The position numbers were made by a program, and so were the translations under genes. Below, piece after piece: positions 5,237 to 8,248 of a DNA stretch of 8,248 nt (position 1 is its first letter; each line of letters opens with the position of its first letter). The stretch lies in the NCBI GenBank assembly GCA_021815905.1, contig JAKAZP010000101.1:1-8248 (forward strand), given 5' to 3'. The stretch comes from Pseudomonadota bacterium (GTDB lineage: Bacteria; Pseudomonadota; Gammaproteobacteria; Steroidobacterales; Steroidobacteraceae). The notes under the pieces were generated by a model. That model ran no database searches. It worked only from the letters and a program-made list of their open reading frames with translations, and had not been told where the DNA came from.

Positions 5237-8200
5237 ATGCAAGCGGGCGGGCGCGACGGTCGAAGGGAGGCGATTCGCGGCTGCCCGCGCCGTCCCCGGG
5301 GACGCCGGTGCGCGAGCCTGCTCGCGACCGCCGCGCTCCTGTCGGGACCGCCGGCGCTCGCCGACGGGCCGACCGCGCGCTTCGATCTGCCGGCCGAGCC
5401 CTTCCCCCAGGCCGTCATCGACTTCTACCGGCAGTGCGGCGTCCAGGCGATCTATGCCGCGACGCCGCGAGTCGAGCGCCTGCGGACGCACGCGGTCGAG
5501 GGAGTGCTCGAGAGCTCCGTCGCGCTCGAGCGCATGCTCGAGGGTACCGGCCTCACGTTCGTGTTCGATACCCCCCGCTCCGTGCTCATCCGCCCCGGCG
5601 CGGGTCCGGTACGCCGGCCTCCGGCGGCCGCCGGCCGCGAGAGCGGTCCCCCGCTTGCCGCGGCCGCGCCGAGCTCCGGTGAGGCTCGACTGCGGGAGGT
5701 CGACGTCACGGGCAGTCTCATTCCGGGAGTGCAGCAGGCGATCGCGCCTCTGGTGTACGTGAAGCCTCGACAGCTCGCGGAGGCGAGCTATGCGACCGTG
5801 CAGGATACGCTCTATCAGCTTCCGTTCGTCTCCCTCAACGGCCCGCGCGAAGACCTCACCGTCGACAACAACGGCCAATACGGCGCCGGCATCGATCTGC
5901 GCGGCCTCGGCGTCGGAGCGACGCTGGTGTTGGTGAACGGACACCGGCAACCGCTCTCGGGGCTGACCGGCGGATTCGTGGATGTGTCGACCATCCCCTG
6001 GAGCGCGGTGCGTCGCATCGAGGTGCTGCCCGATGGCGCCTCGGCCCTGTACGGTTCGGATGCGATCGCGGGCGTCGTCAACATCATCATGCGCGATCAC
6101 TTCCAGGGAGCGGAGACCCGGGCGCGCTACGGCATGGCGGAAGGCGGCCGCCGCGAAACCATGGTCTCGCAGGTCCTCGGCACGCGCTGGGCGGGCGGCC
6201 AGGCGATGCTCGCGTATCAGTTCTCCGACGACACGCCGCTCGCCGCGGCCGAGCGGGCCTATGCCGCGAACGCGGACAAGATCCCCTTCGGGGGCGCCAA
6301 CTACGACAGTTACTACAGCAATCCCGGCAACATCCTCGATCCGGCGACGTTGCAGCCGGCGTACGGCATTCCGCCGGGACAGAACGGCACGGGGCTCTCG
6401 CCGGCGAAGCTGTCATCGCACGTCAACCTGCAGAATCAGTTCGCGGGCTATCAGCTGTTTCCGCAAGAGCGGGCGCATGAGCTGTATGCCTCCGTCTCGG
6501 AGCGCCCGGGCGCCGCCGTCGAGCTGTTCGCGCAGGGACGATTCGCGCACCGCGACACTCTGAGCCGCTACCTTCCCGATCAGCGGGTGCTGGCGGTGCC
6601 CCCGAGCAACCCGTACTACGTCAATCCGTTTCCCGGGATGCCCTACACGCTCGTCGCCTACAGCTTCGCGAAGGATCTGGGGCCCGTCATCTTCGCGTCG
6701 TCGACCCAGGTCTATTGGGGCACGCTCGGCGCGAGATTCGGTCTCGGGAGCTCGTGGCGGGCGACGCTGAGCGAGTCCTACGGCAGGCAGGCGCTCGGCA
6801 CGGACGAGTATCGCACGGCGAACCAGGCGGCACTGCCCGGGGCGCTGGCCGATCCCAACCCGGCGACCGCGTTGAATCCGTTCGGGGACGGCCCCTACAC
6901 CCCTGCGGCGACGCTCGCGGCCATCTCGGGCAATTTCCCGATGCATTCCACGACCGGTCTCGAGTCGACACGCCTGCTCGCCGACGGATCGCTCTTCGCC
7001 CTGCCGGGCGGTGAAGCCAAGCTCGCCGTCGGGGTCGAGCGGCGCGCGGAGAGTCTCGCTCACGATGTCGGCGATCTGCGGAATCCCGCGGCGCCCATCG
7101 TGAGGCAGACCTACGGCCGGCACATCTTCTCGGCGTTTTCGCAGCTCGACCTGCCGCTCATCGGCAGTCCCTGGCAGTCGGCGCAGGTGCCGCGGCTCGA
7201 GTTGAGTCTGGCAGGCCGCTACGAGCATTACAGCGACTTCGGCGATACCTTCAACCCGACCGTGCGCGTCGGCTGGCTGCAGTCCCGCGCGGTCAAGCTG
7301 CGCGCAAGCTGGGGACGTTCGTTCCGGGCGCCGACGCTCGACGATCTGTACGACACCTCGCAGAACGCGACCGCCCTGGTGGTGCTGCCCGATCCGGCAT
7401 CGACCACGGGCCGTTCCCTGGTGCTGGTTCAGCAGGGCTCGAACCCCGATCTCAAGCAGGAGACGGCCAACACCTGGACCGCGGGGGTCGATCTCGCGCC
7501 CGCTCTTCTGCGAGGCGCCACGGTCTCGCTGACTTATTACTCCATCGACTACCGCAACCGGATCGAGCAGCCGGCCGCGGGTCAGCCGTTCGCCGTGCTG
7601 CAGCAGCAAAGCGAGTGGCAGGCGGTGATAGAGCGCAATCCATCCCGGGCGCAGATCGAGGCCCTCTGCAGCCGTCCGGATTTCTTCGGTTCGGCGGCGG
7701 CGTGCCTCGCGAGCTCACCGGCGGCGGTGGTCGACGGGCGCCTCGCGAATCTCGCATCGACCAGCACGACCGGCGTCGATTTCGAGGCGCATCGAGGGCT
7801 CGGCACCGCCCTCGGCGCCTTCGACTTCGACCTGCGGGGCACCTACGTCTTCACCTTCGATCAGTCGGTGACCGGGACCTCACCGGCGGTGAGGATCCTG
7901 GACACCGCCGGCAATCCGATCGCCCTGAGGCTGCGAGCCACCGCGCGCTGGAGCGAGCGCGGTCCGCAGCTGCCGGGCCTCGCTCTTGAGGTGGGCGTCA
8001 ACCGCACGGGGGCGTACCGCAACCCCGGCAGCACGCTCTTGCCCGAAATTCCTTCCTGGACGACCGTGGATCTGCAGGCTCTCTACCGCACGGGGGACCG
8101 CGGGTGGCTCGGCGGCACGGAGCTGCTGCTCAATGCCACCAATGTCCTCGACAGCAACCCGCCGTTTCTCGACAACATGTTCGGCTACGACGCCTACAAC

Positions 8201-8248
8201 GTGCAGCCGCTCGGGCGCGTCGTCAGCGTCAATCTCAGAAGGCGATGG
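5237..8248 (+). CDS. TonB-dependent outer-membrane receptor with STN signalling domain (runs to window end)
   Basis: This is a 22-strand barrel-type receptor that takes up a large ligand (siderophore, peptide, glycan or similar) using TonB energy. From ATG 5237 there are 1004 residues and no stop before the last base. The basic N-terminus and hydrophobic SLLATAALLSG form a signal peptide, with likely cleavage after PALA (~42). An STN domain follows at ~47-118 (FDLPAEPFPQAVIDFYRQCG onward), which in FecA-like transducers contacts an inner-membrane anti-sigma factor. A TonB-box-like LREVDVTGS is at 152-160, and the plug at ~165-290 has IDLRGLGVGATLVLVNG and ALYGSDAIAGVVNII. Barrel features include SWGRSFRAPTLDDLY and a terminal segment ending VVSVNLRRRW, so the stop is probably just outside. 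There is no strong Shine-Dalgarno. TonB receptors often accompany proteobacterial lasso clusters and are thought to import the product, so it is probably functionally tied to B and C. The ligand cannot be read from sequence. Confidence 0.92.
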   Translation, partial: MQAGGRDGRREAIRGCPRRPRGRRCASLLATAALLSGPPALADGPTARFDLPAEPFPQAVIDFYRQCGVQAIYAATPRVERLRTHAVEGVLESSVALERMLEGTGLTFVFDTPRSVLIRPGAGPVRRPPAAAGRESGPPLAAAAPSSGEARLREVDVTGSLIPGVQQAIAPLVYVKPRQLAEASYATVQDTLYQLPFVSLNGPREDLTVDNNGQYGAGIDLRGLGVGATLVLVNGHRQPLSGLTGGFVDVSTIPWSAVRRIEVLPDGASALYGSDAIAGVVNIIMRDHFQGAETRARYGMAEGGRRETMVSQVLGTRWAGGQAMLAYQFSDDTPLAAAERAYAANADKIPFGGANYDSYYSNPGNILDPATLQPAYGIPPGQNGTGLSPAKLSSHVNLQNQFAGYQLFPQERAHELYASVSERPGAAVELFAQGRFAHRDTLSRYLPDQRVLAVPPSNPYYVNPFPGMPYTLVAYSFAKDLGPVIFASSTQVYWGTLGARFGLGSSWRATLSESYGRQALGTDEYRTANQAALPGALADPNPATALNPFGDGPYTPAATLAAISGNFPMHSTTGLESTRLLADGSLFALPGGEAKLAVGVERRAESLAHDVGDLRNPAAPIVRQTYGRHIFSAFSQLDLPLIGSPWQSAQVPRLELSLAGRYEHYSDFGDTFNPTVRVGWLQSRAVKLRASWGRSFRAPTLDDLYDTSQNATALVVLPDPASTTGRSLVLVQQGSNPDLKQETANTWTAGVDLAPALLRGATVSLTYYSIDYRNRIEQPAAGQPFAVLQQQSEWQAVIERNPSRAQIEALCSRPDFFGSAAACLASSPAAVVDGRLANLASTSTTGVDFEAHRGLGTALGAFDFDLRGTYVFTFDQSVTGTSPAVRILDTAGNPIALRLRATARWSERGPQLPGLALEVGVNRTGAYRNPGSTLLPEIPSWTTVDLQALYRTGDRGWLGGTELLLNATNVLDSNPPFLDNMFGYDAYNVQPLGRVVSVNLRRRW

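Noticed and set aside
6413..7609. Minus-strand open frame inside the TonB receptor
   Set aside because: The receptor frame is continuous and full of family motifs, while the antisense product is low-complexity and Arg-rich.

Overview
The window is GC-rich, gene-dense DNA with a gammaproteobacterial or alphaproteobacterial feel. It has a nag-type PTS permease, a signal-peptide-bearing TonB-dependent outer-membrane receptor (so a Gram-negative cell) and proteobacterial-style lasso peptide maturation genes with a full-length B protein. A Xanthomonadales/Nevskiales/Caulobacterales-like host is my guess; no marker gene fixes the taxon.

Left part: the 3' end of a sugar PTS permease, probably N-acetylglucosamine/glucose type, carries two tandem EIIB domains; the second has lost the phospho-accepting cysteine. 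It converges across 40 bp on a minus-strand class V PLP-dependent aminotransferase/desulfurase-like gene (489-1694). A ~220 bp divergent region (1695-1917) separates this enzyme from dps. It holds a sigma70-like promoter with a perfect 10-bp palindrome in its spacer, a 20-codon upstream ORF with a near-ideal Shine-Dalgarno, and a possible G-quadruplex on the minus strand.

Central and right part, all on the plus strand: dps (ferritin-like iron storage/DNA protection), 27 bp, a lasso peptide B protein (RRE plus cysteine-protease leader peptidase), 5 bp, a lasso cyclase C (asparagine-synthetase-like), a 134 bp gap with a strong hairpin and an inverted repeat, then a ~1004-residue TonB-dependent receptor with an N-terminal STN signalling domain. 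The receptor runs to the last base of the window.

How the genes fit together: B would recognise and cut the leader of a precursor peptide, and C would close the macrolactam to give a lasso peptide. The TonB receptor is the likely importer or sensor for that product or its metal/siderophore cargo. Dps at the head of the same transcription unit suggests a link to iron or oxidative stress. The main puzzle is that no lasso precursor gene (A), exporter (D), isopeptidase (E) or FecI/FecR pair is visible here. These genes may lie beyond the right edge, or the precursor may be encoded elsewhere.
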